64,000 nt of DNA. It comes from Amia ocellicauda (taxonomy: Eukaryota; Chordata; Actinopteri; Amiiformes; Amiidae). Positions 63,761 to 64,000 of the stretch are shown here, piece after piece. The translations under genes were made by a program, and so were the position numbers. Under the pieces are notes generated by a model. It did no database searches and was not told the origin of the DNA. It saw only the letters and a program-made list of their open reading frames with translations. Where the stretch lies: NCBI RefSeq assembly GCF_036373705.1, contig NC_089853.1, positions 5,840,405-5,904,404 of the forward strand, written 5' to 3'. Positions within the stretch are counted from its first letter, which is position 1, and each line of letters begins with the position of its first letter.

Positions 63761-64000
63761 CTGACAAAGCGGGAAACGGACAGTGAGTGCGGCGCCGGGG
63801 GATAGGCTCAGTGTGGCGCTGACCCGCGGAAAGGGGTCCCACTGGGGTTGTTCCTAACCGAGCCCTCCATGACTTTCATCACCTGAACTGAGCTCATAAT
63901 TTATGCAACAGATTTAGCTCTGGGGCTGCCCCTGCGAAGGACTCTATACAAAATAAAAGTGCATACATGCATTCCGATTTGTCAAATGCACACATGTACA
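63761..64000. other. CELF1 intron, partial
   Basis: Intronic sequence upstream of the exon ending at 63760; the acceptor is TTTGTCAG. No further exon is visible before the window ends. Confidence 0.7.

Overview
This is a vertebrate nuclear window, most likely from a ray-finned fish. The genes are spliced with GT-AG introns, and the repeats are typical of fish: CR1-like LINEs, hAT and Tc1/mariner DNA transposons, a tRNA-derived SINE and long microsatellites. Five protein-coding loci are recognisable. In order they are the 3' end of FBXO3 (+), two tandem CD59-like genes (+), an astacin-family hatching-enzyme-like metalloprotease with CUB domains (-), RAPSN (-) and the 3' end of CELF1 (-). From general knowledge, teleost hatching enzymes usually lack CUB domains. 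The CUB-bearing form therefore hints at a non-teleost ray-finned fish (gar, bowfin or sturgeon type), but this is inference. In human, FBXO3-CD59 and RAPSN-CELF1 lie in separate parts of chromosome 11p; here they are neighbours.

Layout. 1-3620: last three exons and 3'UTR of FBXO3. 3620-12190: intergenic DNA with hAT MITEs, then CD59 copy 1 (7133-9315) and a dead fragment of a protease CUB exon. 12190-19242: CD59 copy 2, whose second intron has received a CR1-like LINE. 17.8-27.2 kb: a recent direct tandem duplication (period 4,677 bp) carrying the last CD59 exon, converging 3'UTRs and the last three protease exons. 27.9-33.0 kb: the rest of the protease gene. 33.0-37.3 kb: spacer with LINE and Tc1 relics. 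37.4-48.9 kb: complete eight-exon RAPSN, giving 412 aa. 49-55 kb: spacer with an apparently intact DD36E Tc1/mariner element. 55.1-63.8 kb: a probable long 3'UTR and the last three coding exons of CELF1.

The most interesting part is the CD59/hatching-enzyme cluster, built by at least two rounds of unequal exchange. An older exchange joined a point in a protease intron to a point upstream of CD59. It made two CD59 genes and left a protease exon relic between them. A much younger exchange between two LINE copies duplicated 4.7 kb. It left a mosaic LINE at the junction, a second CD59 last exon, and a second CUB-encoding exon pair that is phase-compatible with a three-CUB protease. CD59 copy 2 has diverged: it lacks a GPI-anchor signal and has gained an eleventh cysteine, so it is predicted to be secreted. 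A roughly 450-bp block in the cluster is almost identical across the old duplication although its flanks are diverged.

All exon models come from reading splice sites, frame and resemblance to known families. No alignments, expression data or databases were available.
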